Assembly (NCBI GenBank): GCA_016706685.1
Contig: JADJJE010000001.1
Coordinates: 496,001 to 560,000, forward strand
Length of the DNA: 64,000 bases
Source of the DNA: Sandaracinaceae bacterium
GTDB lineage: Bacteria > Myxococcota_A > Polyangia > Polyangiales > Houyiibacteriaceae
Direction of reading: 5' to 3'
A program made the translations under genes and the position numbers. The number at the start of each line of letters is the position of its first letter. The stretch's first letter is position 1. The notes under the pieces were generated by a model that was given only the letters and a program-made list of their open reading frames with translations, was not told where the DNA came from and did no database searches. Below are positions 25,779 to 33,810 of this stretch, piece after piece.

Positions 25779-26420
25779 TCAGTACCTCACCCGGCAGTTC
25801 AGATCGAAGGCGATGACGCTCTCATCGTTGACCTCGGCACCTGCCGTCCTCTCGAGGACGACCTCGGCAAAGAGCTCTGACAAGGAGAGGCGTCGCAGGA
25901 ACTCCGCGACGTCTTCGTTGGTGCGTGCCTCGCCCGCAATCTCGCAGACGCGCTCGCTCTCGGTGAAGGATTTCAACCAGAGCCGGCGCACGTCCCAGCC
26001 TTCACGGAAGCCAGCGTACGGGTTCACCTGGCGCTGACGCTCGAGCGCTTCCGGGTCGATGGTGGGCCCCCCCGGCACGCTGAGGATGCGCGAGAGCTCC
26101 ATCATCACCCGGAGCGGGCCCGTGCGAGCCGCGTTGAGCTCGGCCACCACTTCTTCGAGCCGAACGCTCCGCGCCAGCTGTGCGCGCAGCTCATCCAGCC
26201 GGGCGGTGCGCTGCTCGAGGTCCGCGATTTCGGCATCGAGGTCGCGGTTGGCGCGCTGAATGCCTTCGAGCTCGCCCTGATACTGGAAGTAGACCAGCGC
26301 AAGCCCAATGCCCCACAGGAAGGTGGCCAGCAGGTAGATGCCGGCCCAGAGCGGTCCGCTCCCGGACGACTGTGCCTGCGCCTGCTTCTTGGTCTTCGGG
26401 AGGAGGTTGATACGAATCAT
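25779..26420 (-). CDS. pilN: type IV pilus inner-membrane protein PilN
   Basis: 213 residues. It starts with the PilM-binding motif MIRINLLPKTKKQ and has one membrane helix (LWAGIYLLATFLWGIGLALV), a coiled coil (about 50-90) and a ferredoxin-like domain (VRRLWLKSFTESERVCEIAG). The segment between them carries an insert around GGPTIDPEALERQ. Its start overlaps the pilM stop by 4 bp (ATGA). Confidence 0.94.
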   Translation of the reverse strand: MIRINLLPKTKKQAQAQSSGSGPLWAGIYLLATFLWGIGLALVYFQYQGELEGIQRANRDLDAEIADLEQRTARLDELRAQLARSVRLEEVVAELNAARTGPLRVMMELSRILSVPGGPTIDPEALERQRQVNPYAGFREGWDVRRLWLKSFTESERVCEIAGEARTNEDVAEFLRRLSLSELFAEVVLERTAGAEVNDESVIAFDLNCRVRY

Positions 26421-27475
26421 TGCGCACGCTCCCTGTCTTTGCGAAGGGCGAGCCCCATCGCGACGGCCGCCTGCGCGGTGCGACCTTGGAGCGCCACCGG
26501 GTCGATCAGCTTGCCTGCGGGCTGGGCCACGAGCAGGGAGTCGAGCAGTGTGACCTTGGAGCGCGAGCGCTTGGCGAGCGCGTCCAACAGCGCGCGGATG
26601 TTCGCCGTGCCACCCGAGCAGTAGATGCTGGTGATGTCACGGTCGCCGCTGGTCGCTAGGTAGAAGTCGAGCGAGCGCTGAATCTCACCCGCCAGCTGCT
26701 CCACCGACTGGTTGATGATGCTGGGGACTTCCTGGGGCACGATGCCGCGCCCGTCACCGCCGCACTTGTAGGCCTCGGCCTCTTCGCGGCTGATGCCGAG
26801 CTGACGCTGGATCTCGTCCGTGATGGCGTTCCCGCCGTTGGCGATGTCACGCGTGAACGCCGTGGTGCCGTCGGCCAGGATGTTGACGGTGGTGAGTGAC
26901 GCGCCCACGTGGATGAGGACGATGGTGTCCTTTGCAGGCGGCGGACCGTAGGCCGTCTCGTACACGTTCTGGACGGTGAAGGCGTCGAGGTCCACGACCA
27001 CGGGCTGCAGGCGCGCCTCGATGGCGAGGTTGTAGAGGTCGTTGATCTCCTCCTTCTTCGCCGCCACCAGCAGCACGTCCATCTGACCCTGGTCTTCGCG
27101 CCGAGTCAGCGTCTGGTAGTCGAGCGTGACCTCGGCGAGATCGAACGGGATGTGCTGCTCGGCCTCCCAGCTGATCTGCTCGGCCAGCTCCGCGGGCGTC
27201 ATGAGCGGCATCGCGATCTTCTTGATGATCACGCTATGACCGCTCGCTCGGAGCGCCACACGCCGGTTCTTGGAGCCGTGGAAGAGCTTTTCTAGCCCCT
27301 CGACGACGGCGCCGGAGTTGATGATGTGCCCGTCGACGATCGTATCCGCGGGGAGCGGATGGAAACCGAAACGTACGAGCTGACGGGGGGCCTTTCCGGC
27401 CTCCTTGATTTCACAGACCTTGATGGCTGCGGAACCGATATCCACGCCAACCAGGTTCTTGCCTTCCGATGCCAT
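26417..27475 (-). CDS. pilM: type IV pilus actin-like ATPase PilM
   Basis: 352 residues of the FtsA/actin-like PilM family. The phosphate-1 motif is VGVDIGSAAIKVCEIKE; VDLDAFTVQNVYE and IVLIHVGASLTTVNILADGT form the phosphate-2 region; YCSGGTANIRALLDAL is the adenosine motif. PilM is cytoplasmic and binds the N-terminal tail of PilN. It is the first pil gene after the HTH gene (9-bp gap). Confidence 0.95.
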   Translation of the reverse strand: MASEGKNLVGVDIGSAAIKVCEIKEAGKAPRQLVRFGFHPLPADTIVDGHIINSGAVVEGLEKLFHGSKNRRVALRASGHSVIIKKIAMPLMTPAELAEQISWEAEQHIPFDLAEVTLDYQTLTRREDQGQMDVLLVAAKKEEINDLYNLAIEARLQPVVVDLDAFTVQNVYETAYGPPPAKDTIVLIHVGASLTTVNILADGTTAFTRDIANGGNAITDEIQRQLGISREEAEAYKCGGDGRGIVPQEVPSIINQSVEQLAGEIQRSLDFYLATSGDRDITSIYCSGGTANIRALLDALAKRSRSKVTLLDSLLVAQPAGKLIDPVALQGRTAQAAVAMGLALRKDRERAQ

Positions 27476-27484
27476 CGACCCGCA

Positions 27485-27982
27485 TCACTCCTCCTCGCCG
27501 AATACTCGAACTCGATCCGCGAGGCTGAGGCCTAGAGCTTCGAGGATCTTCCGCTTGGTATCCACGCGGCACCCGAAGCCTTTTTCAACACGATCGATCG
27601 TCAACACCGAGAGATTCGCACTGCGCGCCAGTTCTGCCTTGGACATCATCCTTTCGATGCGGATGCGACGGACCGTGTTGGGCTTGCGCTCTTCAAGGAT
27701 CGTCGTCCGCTTCTTCTCGCTCTTGTCGGGCCTCGCGCTGGTGTCGCGAGGAGACCCGGGATCTGCTTCGCCCGCGGGGGCGGGTGTGGCAGCGGGCCTG
27801 AGGTCCGACGCCCGCGGTTGTCCTGGCGCCGTGACGGCGACTGGAGACGCGGACGCTGCCGACATGGGCCGCCGACCGCTTGCAGCGGCAGGTGCGGCCA
27901 CGTCGTCCGACGCAATCTCAGAGGAACCGGCCGAATTCTCGGCGGGCATGCTGGCCTCTGGGATTTGGTCGTCTTCCGTCAT
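27485..27982 (-). CDS. XRE-family helix-turn-helix protein heading the pil operon
   Basis: 165 residues. The first 100 are disordered and rich in Ala, Pro, Ser and acidic residues. The C-terminal 65 form an XRE/Cro-type HTH (MSKAELARSANLSVLTIDRV, then TKRKILEALGLSLADRVRVF). It lies 9 bp before pilM, so it is probably the first gene of the operon, and is divergent from the LysM peptidase gene. A cluster of palindromes upstream (28040-28166) is the likely target, suggesting autoregulation of the pilus operon. This link is an inference from position. Confidence 0.85.
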   Translation of the reverse strand: MTEDDQIPEASMPAENSAGSSEIASDDVAAPAAASGRRPMSAASASPVAVTAPGQPRASDLRPAATPAPAGEADPGSPRDTSARPDKSEKKRTTILEERKPNTVRRIRIERMMSKAELARSANLSVLTIDRVEKGFGCRVDTKRKILEALGLSLADRVRVFGEEE

Positions 27983-28039
27983 GGCTCGGGCAGATGTCTA
28001 GCAGCGGTGTGAACCACCCTGGGCCGATTCACAAGCCAC

Positions 28040-28058
28040 GCTAGGTGTGAAACCTAGC
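28040..28058. promoter_or_regulatory. inverted repeat IR1 in the pil divergent region
   Basis: Perfect 7-bp arms GCTAGGT and ACCTAGC around a 5-bp spacer, centred at 28049, 57 bp upstream of the HTH gene start at 27982. The ACCTA/TAGGT core recurs in IR3. A plausible operator. Confidence 0.6.
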
Positions 28059-28068
28059 ATCGTCAAGC

Positions 28069-28083
28069 AAGTTAGCATAACTT
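28069..28083. promoter_or_regulatory. inverted repeat IR2 in the pil divergent region
   Basis: Perfect 6-bp arms AAGTTA and TAACTT with a 3-bp spacer, sharing its right arm with IR3, so the two structures or sites are mutually exclusive or nested. AT-rich in a GC-rich genome. Confidence 0.5.
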
Positions 28084-28105
28084 ACCTATGAATTATAGGT
28101 AAGTT
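28079..28105. promoter_or_regulatory. inverted repeat IR3, 11-bp perfect arms
   Basis: Arms AACTTACCTAT and ATAGGTAAGTT with a 5-bp GAATT spacer, the strongest of the cluster, centred at 28092. AT content is over 70 percent. The length and symmetry fit a dimeric repressor site, likely of the HTH protein at 27485-27982, though a small transcript hairpin cannot be excluded. Confidence 0.7.
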
Positions 28106-28145
28106 GAATGTAAGTGTGCCCTCTGCACCGACGGTAGCTGAGTGG

Positions 28146-28166
28146 CGATCGTTGGGGTAACGATCG
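28146..28166. promoter_or_regulatory. inverted repeat IR4
   Basis: Perfect 8-bp arms CGATCGTT and AACGATCG with a 5-bp spacer, centred at 28156. It has the same 5-bp spacer as IR1 and IR3 but a different core, so it may bind a different regulator. It lies on the LysM-gene side of the divergent region. Confidence 0.5.
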
Positions 28167-28354
28167 TATCCACAGCCACGAGACGCTTCGTGCTCATCTT
28201 TCGGATGTCAATGAACGAACAGACTGAGGACATGCTCGCACCCTCCTCGGGCGAGGGCAAAAAAACGCGCAAGATGCCCGCTCGGGTGTGCCCGGAGAGT
28301 CGCTCGGGTGCCGTCGGTTGCCCCCGCGGCGCCAACGCGTTAGACCCTAGCGCC

Positions 28355-29371
28355 GTGCCGTTGGAACCGACCGTGTCTGCCTCCGCGAAAGTCGCTCTCC
28401 GCCCGCGGGCTCGCGCCCTGTGGACGCTGGGGTGCGCGCTGGCCCTCGGCCTCTCGGCGCTGGTCGTGTTGCTCCCCATCGCCTCCGCGCAGCGACAGCA
28501 CCGCGTGCGCTCGGGGCAGACGCTGGCCGCCATCGCCACGCGTCACCACGTGAGCCTGTCGAACCTGGCGGGCGCCAACCGCTTGCGAACCACCGCCCGG
28601 CTCCAGGTCGGCCAGGTGCTCACCATCCCGGAAGAGGGCGTCGCCTACGTGGCCGTTGGGCAGACCCTCTCGCACGTGGCGCGCGAGAACAACATCACGT
28701 CGGAGCAGCTGGCCCGAGCCAACCGCATGGCTGTGGACACGGTGCTCCAGCCCGGGCAGCGTTTGGTGCTCCCTGGGCACGAGAACACGGCCGCAGCGCG
28801 TCAGCAGTACGGGCGCCCGCGCAACCCTGGGGTGGTCACCTTCTTCCGCTTCTCCAGCCGTGAGACGGCGCGCATCCGCGTGCTGGACAGCCGCGGTCGC
28901 CCGCGCGCGGCGGCCCGCACCCAGCTGTCACGGTTGATGCGCGAGCGCGGGACCGATGACACCACTCGGGTGGACGACCGCCTGATCCGCCTGCTGGTGC
29001 AGGTGAGCGACCACTTCGGTGGGCGCAAGCTCTACATCATCAGCGGCTTCCGCGCGGCAGGCGGTTTCACGCGCGAGTCCAGCCGTCACGTCGAGGGCAA
29101 GGCCATCGACTTCCGCATGGATCGCGTGAGCAACACCGACCTGCGCGACTATTGCCGCCAGCTCCCCGACGTGGGCGTGGGCTACTACCCGAACAGCACC
29201 TTCATCCACCTCGACACGCGCTCGGAGTCCGCCTACTGGGTGGACTACTCGAGCTCGGGCGAGGCCCCGCGATACCGCCGAAACGGCAGCGCCGATGGCG
29301 CAGCCAGCGGTGGTGAAGCAGGAGACGCCGAAGGCAGCGACGGGGCGGCAGACGCGTCCGCTCCCGAGTGA
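28355..29371 (+). CDS. LysM and DUF882/M15-like peptidase domain secreted protein
   Basis: About 338 residues from a GTG at 28355; the frame is open from 28142 with ATGs at 28205 and 28211, so the start is uncertain. I prefer 28355 because a signal/anchor helix (LWTLGCALALGLSALVVLLP) then lies near the N-terminus. Two LysM repeats follow (HRVRSGQTLAAIATRHHVSL and VAVGQTLSHVARENNITSEQ). A C-terminal zinc peptidase-like domain has the ligands in SSRHVEGKAIDFRMD and TFIHLDTR. It probably binds and cuts peptidoglycan or murein cross-links in the periplasm. It is divergent from the HTH-pilMNOPQ operon and may share its regulation. Confidence 0.8.
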   Translation: MPLEPTVSASAKVALRPRARALWTLGCALALGLSALVVLLPIASAQRQHRVRSGQTLAAIATRHHVSLSNLAGANRLRTTARLQVGQVLTIPEEGVAYVAVGQTLSHVARENNITSEQLARANRMAVDTVLQPGQRLVLPGHENTAAARQQYGRPRNPGVVTFFRFSSRETARIRVLDSRGRPRAAARTQLSRLMRERGTDDTTRVDDRLIRLLVQVSDHFGGRKLYIISGFRAAGGFTRESSRHVEGKAIDFRMDRVSNTDLRDYCRQLPDVGVGYYPNSTFIHLDTRSESAYWVDYSSSGEAPRYRRNGSADGAASGGEAGDAEGSDGAADASAPE

Positions 29372-29399
29372 CACGCAGGCGTTCGCGCTCCTCCGGAGC

Positions 29400-29648
29400 T
29401 CAGGGGCACTGCCGATAGAGCGAGGGGGTGGCCTCGCACACGCCGTCCGCACCATCTTCGCCGCCCACGCACGCGCGCAGGGCACCACAGACGGGCTCGC
29501 CAGCGGGAGCACAGTCTTCGAGCGTGCTGCAGGGCTCGCCAGGCGGTGCCTCCGGGACGCGCAGGTCTTCGGCGCAGCCCAGGGTGAGGGTGACCAACAG
29601 GAGCCCGAGCAGGGTCGTGGGGGCTTTCGCTAGGCGTGCTTCGGGCAT
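29400..29648 (-). CDS. small Cys-rich lipoprotein
   Basis: 82 residues with a signal peptide and lipobox (VTLTLGC). Seven later cysteines (PCSTLEDCAPAGEPVCGALR and onward) suggest disulfides or a small metal/knottin-like fold; similar Cys patterns occur in other short lipoproteins of myxobacteria. It starts 3 bp after the stop of the sigma54 activator gene, so they share a transcript. Function unknown. Confidence 0.65.
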   Translation of the reverse strand: MPEARLAKAPTTLLGLLLVTLTLGCAEDLRVPEAPPGEPCSTLEDCAPAGEPVCGALRACVGGEDGADGVCEATPSLYRQCP

Positions 29649-29651
29649 CCG

Positions 29652-32051
29652 TCAGAGGATGCCATGCTCCTTCAGCCGCCGGTAGAAGGTCCTGCGGGGA
29701 ATGCCCAGCTCGGCCGCTGCCCGTACGCGGTTCCACCCGGCCGCGGTGAGCGCCTCGAGGATGCGTTCGTGCTCGAGGGCCTTCCACTCCGTCTCGCTGC
29801 GCGGCGCAGGGGGCTCTGGGGGGGTGGCGGGCTGGGACGCAGGCGGACCCAGCGCCGGCAGCTCGTCCACCTCGAAGTCGATGGGCTGCGAAGCGCTCGG
29901 CGTGACCGGTGGACCCCCCAGCAGCTCATGGAACACGTCCGCATCGAGCACCGGGCCGTCGGAGAGCACCCACGCGCTGGCCAGCAGGTGCTCCAGCTGG
30001 CGCACGTTACCAGGCAGCCCCGAGGCTGCGATGCGCGCGAGCGCTCTCGTGGTCAGCCGGGCAGGCGCGTCTCCCCGCTCGCGCGCGAGCTGGGCCAGCA
30101 GGTGGGCGGCGAGCAGGGGCAGATCGGTGAGCCGCTCGCGCAGCGGGGGGACCACGATCTCCACCACCTGCAGACGGTAGAAGAGGTCCTCGCGGAACGT
30201 GCCTGCCGCCACGCACTCTGCGAGCGGACGACGCGTCGCCCCCACGATACGCACATCGACGTGGACGTCGTGGTCACCCCCGAGAGGGCGCACGCGGCCC
30301 TCTTGGAGCACCCGCAGCAGGTCCACCTGCATCTTGGGGGGCATGTCCTCGAGCTCGTCCAGGAAGAGCGTGCCGCCCTCCGCGCGCACGAAGACGCCGT
30401 CGCGGCTCCGGTCAGCGCCGGTGAAGGCGCCACGCACGTGGCCGAAGAGCTCGCTCTCCAGCAGCGAGGCGGCGAGCGCCCCGCAGCCGAGGGCAACGAA
30501 CGGCCGGTCCCGACGGCGCCCGCTGCCGTGCAGGGCGCGAGCCACCAGCTCTTTTCCCGTCCCGCTCTCCCCGCGCAGCACGATGGGCAGGTCCACGTCC
30601 CGAACGCGGTCGACGCGCGCCAGCATGGCGCCGAGCGCTGCGCTGCGGCCGATGATGCCGAAGCGCTCGTACCCCGTGCGGAACGGCTCCGCGACCTTCG
30701 CGAGCGCACGCTGCGTGTCGGCCAGCTGGACCTCGCGACGCCCCAGTGCATCTTCCAGCGCTCCCCGCGCGGCCTCTAGCTCGTTCCTCTGTGCCAGCAG
30801 CTGGTCCCGCTGGGTGGCCAGCGTCGCGAGCGCCTGATGCGTCTCGAGCGCCACCGCCGCCTGATCGGCGAAGGCCAGCAGCAGGTCGAGGTCGTCGGCG
30901 TGGAAGCGCGCACGCCGCGAGCGGTGCTCGAGATAGAGCGCCCCCAGCACGCCGTCGCGTCCGCGGATGGGCACGCACGCCACGCTGGTCAGCGCGAGCT
31001 GGTGCACGCTCGCGAAGTCGCGCACGCGTGGGTCGTTCTGGGCATCCACCGTCACGATGGGGCGCGCGTCCAGAATGACCGACTGCGCAATGCTGCGGCT
31101 GAAGGTGGCGTCGCCGGGTGCGCCGAGATCTCCCCCCGCGTGCCGCTCGATCTCCGGCGTGGGCCCAGCGGCGCCCGCGAGCAGCACGAAGCCGCGCTCG
31201 GCCCCGGTCAGATCCACGGCGCCATCGGTGATGCGCTCGAGCAGCCGCGGCAGCTCACGTTCGCGCGCGAGGCGCGTGATGGTCTGGAAGACGCGCGCCA
31301 GCCGGTCGCGCTCGTCGCTCGGACGGGCGTCCACGAGCCGTGCGCGAGCTCGTGCATGCCCACGGCCCAGGCCCTCGAACAGGCCCGCGCGCAGACGGGG
31401 GGGCAGGGTCAGGCCAAGCGTCTCGAGCTGTCCGAGCAGCTCGGCTTGGGCTCGCGACAAGGCCTCATCATTGCCCTGGTCGCGCGCTAGGATGACCGTG
31501 GCCGCCAACGCCTCGGCGCCCAGCATGCGCTGAGGGAGCATACTGGCGTGCTGCACCAGCGCCTCGACGGGCGCCCCCGAGGCGGCGTGGTGCCAAGCTA
31601 GGAGCAGGCGCTGCAGGCTGCCGCCCGGCAGAGATTGGCACACCTTGGCAGAGACCTCGAGATCGCTCGCACGGCGGCGCACGAGGCGCATCGTGACCTC
31701 GAGGACCTCAACTCGGGTGGCCGCCCAGCGTGCCCCCTCGGCGCGCAGCTGCTGCGCCGCCTGCTCGAGCGCCAGCAAGGCGGCGTCCGTATCCCCATCC
31801 CGCTGTGCGAGCAGGGCCAACTGTACCCTCATGGGGGGTGTCGGCGGCCCGTCAGGGCCATCCAGCACGTTTAGCAAGACGCCAATCGAGCGCGCCTCGT
31901 CCACGGCGCCCAGCCGCACCAACCAGCCCGCGCGCAGCACACCCGCCTCGCGCGAACGCTCGGTTTCCTGCTCGAGCAGGCGCAGACCGTCCCCGAGCCG
32001 CCCGCCCTCGAGCAGCGCATCCGCCAGCTCCAGCCCACGGTAGCGGGCCAT
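29652..32051 (-). CDS. sigma54-dependent Fis-family activator with TPR-like and GAF domains
   Basis: 799 residues from the ATG at 32051 (MARYRGLELADALLEGGRLG). Residues 1 to about 270 are helical TPR-like; about 280-440 are a GAF domain (ISVACVP-type core LTSVACVPIRGRDGVLGALY). The AAA+ domain has Walker A GESGTGKELVARA, the sigma54-contact loop GAFTGA, Walker B GTLFLDELEDMP and the arginine finger FREDLFYRL. The C-terminus is a Fis HTH (LEALTAAGWNRVRAAAELGI). It should activate sigma54 promoters in response to a GAF ligand. It is followed by a small lipoprotein and is divergent from the Lnt-like gene. Confidence 0.92.
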   Translation of the reverse strand: MARYRGLELADALLEGGRLGDGLRLLEQETERSREAGVLRAGWLVRLGAVDEARSIGVLLNVLDGPDGPPTPPMRVQLALLAQRDGDTDAALLALEQAAQQLRAEGARWAATRVEVLEVTMRLVRRRASDLEVSAKVCQSLPGGSLQRLLLAWHHAASGAPVEALVQHASMLPQRMLGAEALAATVILARDQGNDEALSRAQAELLGQLETLGLTLPPRLRAGLFEGLGRGHARARARLVDARPSDERDRLARVFQTITRLARERELPRLLERITDGAVDLTGAERGFVLLAGAAGPTPEIERHAGGDLGAPGDATFSRSIAQSVILDARPIVTVDAQNDPRVRDFASVHQLALTSVACVPIRGRDGVLGALYLEHRSRRARFHADDLDLLLAFADQAAVALETHQALATLATQRDQLLAQRNELEAARGALEDALGRREVQLADTQRALAKVAEPFRTGYERFGIIGRSAALGAMLARVDRVRDVDLPIVLRGESGTGKELVARALHGSGRRRDRPFVALGCGALAASLLESELFGHVRGAFTGADRSRDGVFVRAEGGTLFLDELEDMPPKMQVDLLRVLQEGRVRPLGGDHDVHVDVRIVGATRRPLAECVAAGTFREDLFYRLQVVEIVVPPLRERLTDLPLLAAHLLAQLARERGDAPARLTTRALARIAASGLPGNVRQLEHLLASAWVLSDGPVLDADVFHELLGGPPVTPSASQPIDFEVDELPALGPPASQPATPPEPPAPRSETEWKALEHERILEALTAAGWNRVRAAAELGIPRRTFYRRLKEHGIL

Positions 32052-32217
32052 GTCGAGGGGCCCCTCGGCGCACAGCCAGTCGTGATGCCAGATCTCGTTC
32101 ACCTGGCGGTGGTAACACAACTTGACACAGTTCGGCGCACATTCGGCGCGGGGGCGAGAGCACACACCGTGCGCGAAGTGCAGCCGGTGGAGGGCGGAGC
32201 GTGGTACATGCCGGGCC

Positions 32218-33810
32218 ATGAGTGCGTCCCCTGCCCTACGGAACGTGGCCGCGTGGGCCGGCGCGGCGGCTGCCGCCTGCCTCGGCGCCGGGCTGTGGCT
32301 CGCCAGTCGCCCGGGTGCGCCGCTCAGCGCTCTCGGCTACCCCGGCTACGACCACGCGTTCGTGGGCTTCGTAGCGCTCGTCCCCATGATGGTCTGGCTC
32401 GAGGTCGCACCGCAGCGGGTGAGTGCTTGGGCCGGTGCGCTGGGCGCGCTGGGCATGGGAGCCGGGATGGCCTTCCTGGCCGCCTACGGTGCCGCCCTGA
32501 GCGTGCTGCCGGCGCTGGGTGCGCTGGGCTATCCCGAAGCCGACGCGCGCGCGACCGCGCAGCTGGCCGCCGCCGTTCAGGCGGTCCCCGTGGCGGTGGC
32601 CACCACCCTCACCTGGTTGGCCGTGCGGCGCGGGCGGCGCGCGCCGGGGTTCATGGTGTTCGCCTGGGTGGCGGCCGAGGGCCTCGCGCCACTCGGAAGC
32701 GAGCGCTTGGCCGTGGCTCTGTACGAGCACCCGGAGTGGATCGCGCTCGCGTCGCTGGGCGGGCCCTCGCTGGTGAGCCTCCAGCTGGCGCTGGTGAACG
32801 GCGCCATCGCCGAGTGCCTCCTGCTGGCCGTTCCGCCGCGCCGCCGCCCGTACCTGGTGCTGGCCGCCGCCGTGGCGATGGGCGGCAGCCTGGGCATCCA
32901 CGTCATCCGAACGGAGGCGCTGGCCATCGCGACCACAGGCGCCCCCACGGTGGAAGTGCTGGTGGTGCAGACCGGCGGGACCGACGACACAGGGCTCGCA
33001 GACCAGACCACGGCGGCGCTGGGCCAGCTGCCCGAGGACGACGCGCCCGACGTCGTGGTCTGGCCCGCCGGCGGGTTCGTCACGCCGCTCGAGTGGTCCG
33101 AGCTGGATCTGGCAGCGCGCCTGCCCAGCGTGGAGCTCCCCTTCGTGGTGGGCACACCCATGGTGCGGGGCGAGCCGCCCGAGGGACCCAGCATGAACAC
33201 GCTGGTGCTCGCGGATGCCGCGCACCAGAGGCAGTCGCTGTACCAGGCTGCGGTGATGGCGCCGTTCCTCGACTTCACGCCGCTCCCCGAGCTGCTGCCC
33301 ACGAGCGTGCGCGCCCGCATCCATGACGCGGGCCGCCGTCCGGGCCAGCACGGCGCCATGTTCGAGGTCGCGCGCGTGCCCTTCGGCGTGATGGTCGGGT
33401 GGGACGACATCAGCGGGCCCGAGCTGCGGCGGCAACTGGACGAGCAAGACCCCGAGTGGCTGCTGAGCGTGGTGGACGACCGCGCCTTCGTGGGCACGCC
33501 GCTGCCCGAGTACCACCACGCGTGCGCCGTGTTCCGCGCCATCGAGCAAGGCCGCTTCTTGGTGCGCGTGGCCGCCGAGGGGGGCTCGGCGCTGATCGAC
33601 CCGCTGGGCGCCGTGCGCTCACGCTCCGCTGTGTGCCAGCCGTTCGCGCAGGTGGTCGAGGCCCCACGGCTGCACGCCGCGACCGGCTACCGCGTGGTGG
33701 GGAACTTCGCCACCTTGCTGTGCCTCCTGTTCGCCCTCTCGATGGTGCTGCTGCGGCCCGCGCGGCCACCCAGCGAGGGCGACGGGGACGGCCGCCCCGA
33801 GGCGGGATGA
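32218..33810 (+). CDS. Lnt-like membrane protein with replaced catalytic triad (pseudoenzyme)
   Basis: 530 residues with several N-terminal membrane helices, a carbon-nitrogen hydrolase-like periplasmic domain (about 260-500) and a C-terminal helix (ATLLCLLFALSMVLLRPA), the layout of apolipoprotein N-acyltransferase. The conserved late block RAIEQGRFLVRVAAEGGSAL supports the homology. The catalytic Glu is Ala284 (VVWPAGGF), the Lys is Ala344 (LYQAAVMAPF) and the Cys is Gly394 (VMVGWDDISG). It is therefore not expected to acylate lipoproteins. It overlaps the L,D-carboxypeptidase gene by 4 bp (ATGA). A true Lnt must be sought elsewhere in the genome. Confidence 0.8.
   Translation: MSASPALRNVAAWAGAAAAACLGAGLWLASRPGAPLSALGYPGYDHAFVGFVALVPMMVWLEVAPQRVSAWAGALGALGMGAGMAFLAAYGAALSVLPALGALGYPEADARATAQLAAAVQAVPVAVATTLTWLAVRRGRRAPGFMVFAWVAAEGLAPLGSERLAVALYEHPEWIALASLGGPSLVSLQLALVNGAIAECLLLAVPPRRRPYLVLAAAVAMGGSLGIHVIRTEALAIATTGAPTVEVLVVQTGGTDDTGLADQTTAALGQLPEDDAPDVVVWPAGGFVTPLEWSELDLAARLPSVELPFVVGTPMVRGEPPEGPSMNTLVLADAAHQRQSLYQAAVMAPFLDFTPLPELLPTSVRARIHDAGRRPGQHGAMFEVARVPFGVMVGWDDISGPELRRQLDEQDPEWLLSVVDDRAFVGTPLPEYHHACAVFRAIEQGRFLVRVAAEGGSALIDPLGAVRSRSAVCQPFAQVVEAPRLHAATGYRVVGNFATLLCLLFALSMVLLRPARPPSEGDGDGRPEAG

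Noticed and set aside
27983..28354. Upstream extension of the LysM protein to 28142
   Set aside because: The extra residues would precede the signal helix by 90 residues and overlap IR4; kept only as an alternative start.
32122..32217. Upstream extension of the Lnt-like gene and a TTGACA at 32122-32127
   Set aside because: The extra 32 residues are Cys/Arg-rich and not part of the fold; the hexamer has no convincing -10 partner at the right distance.
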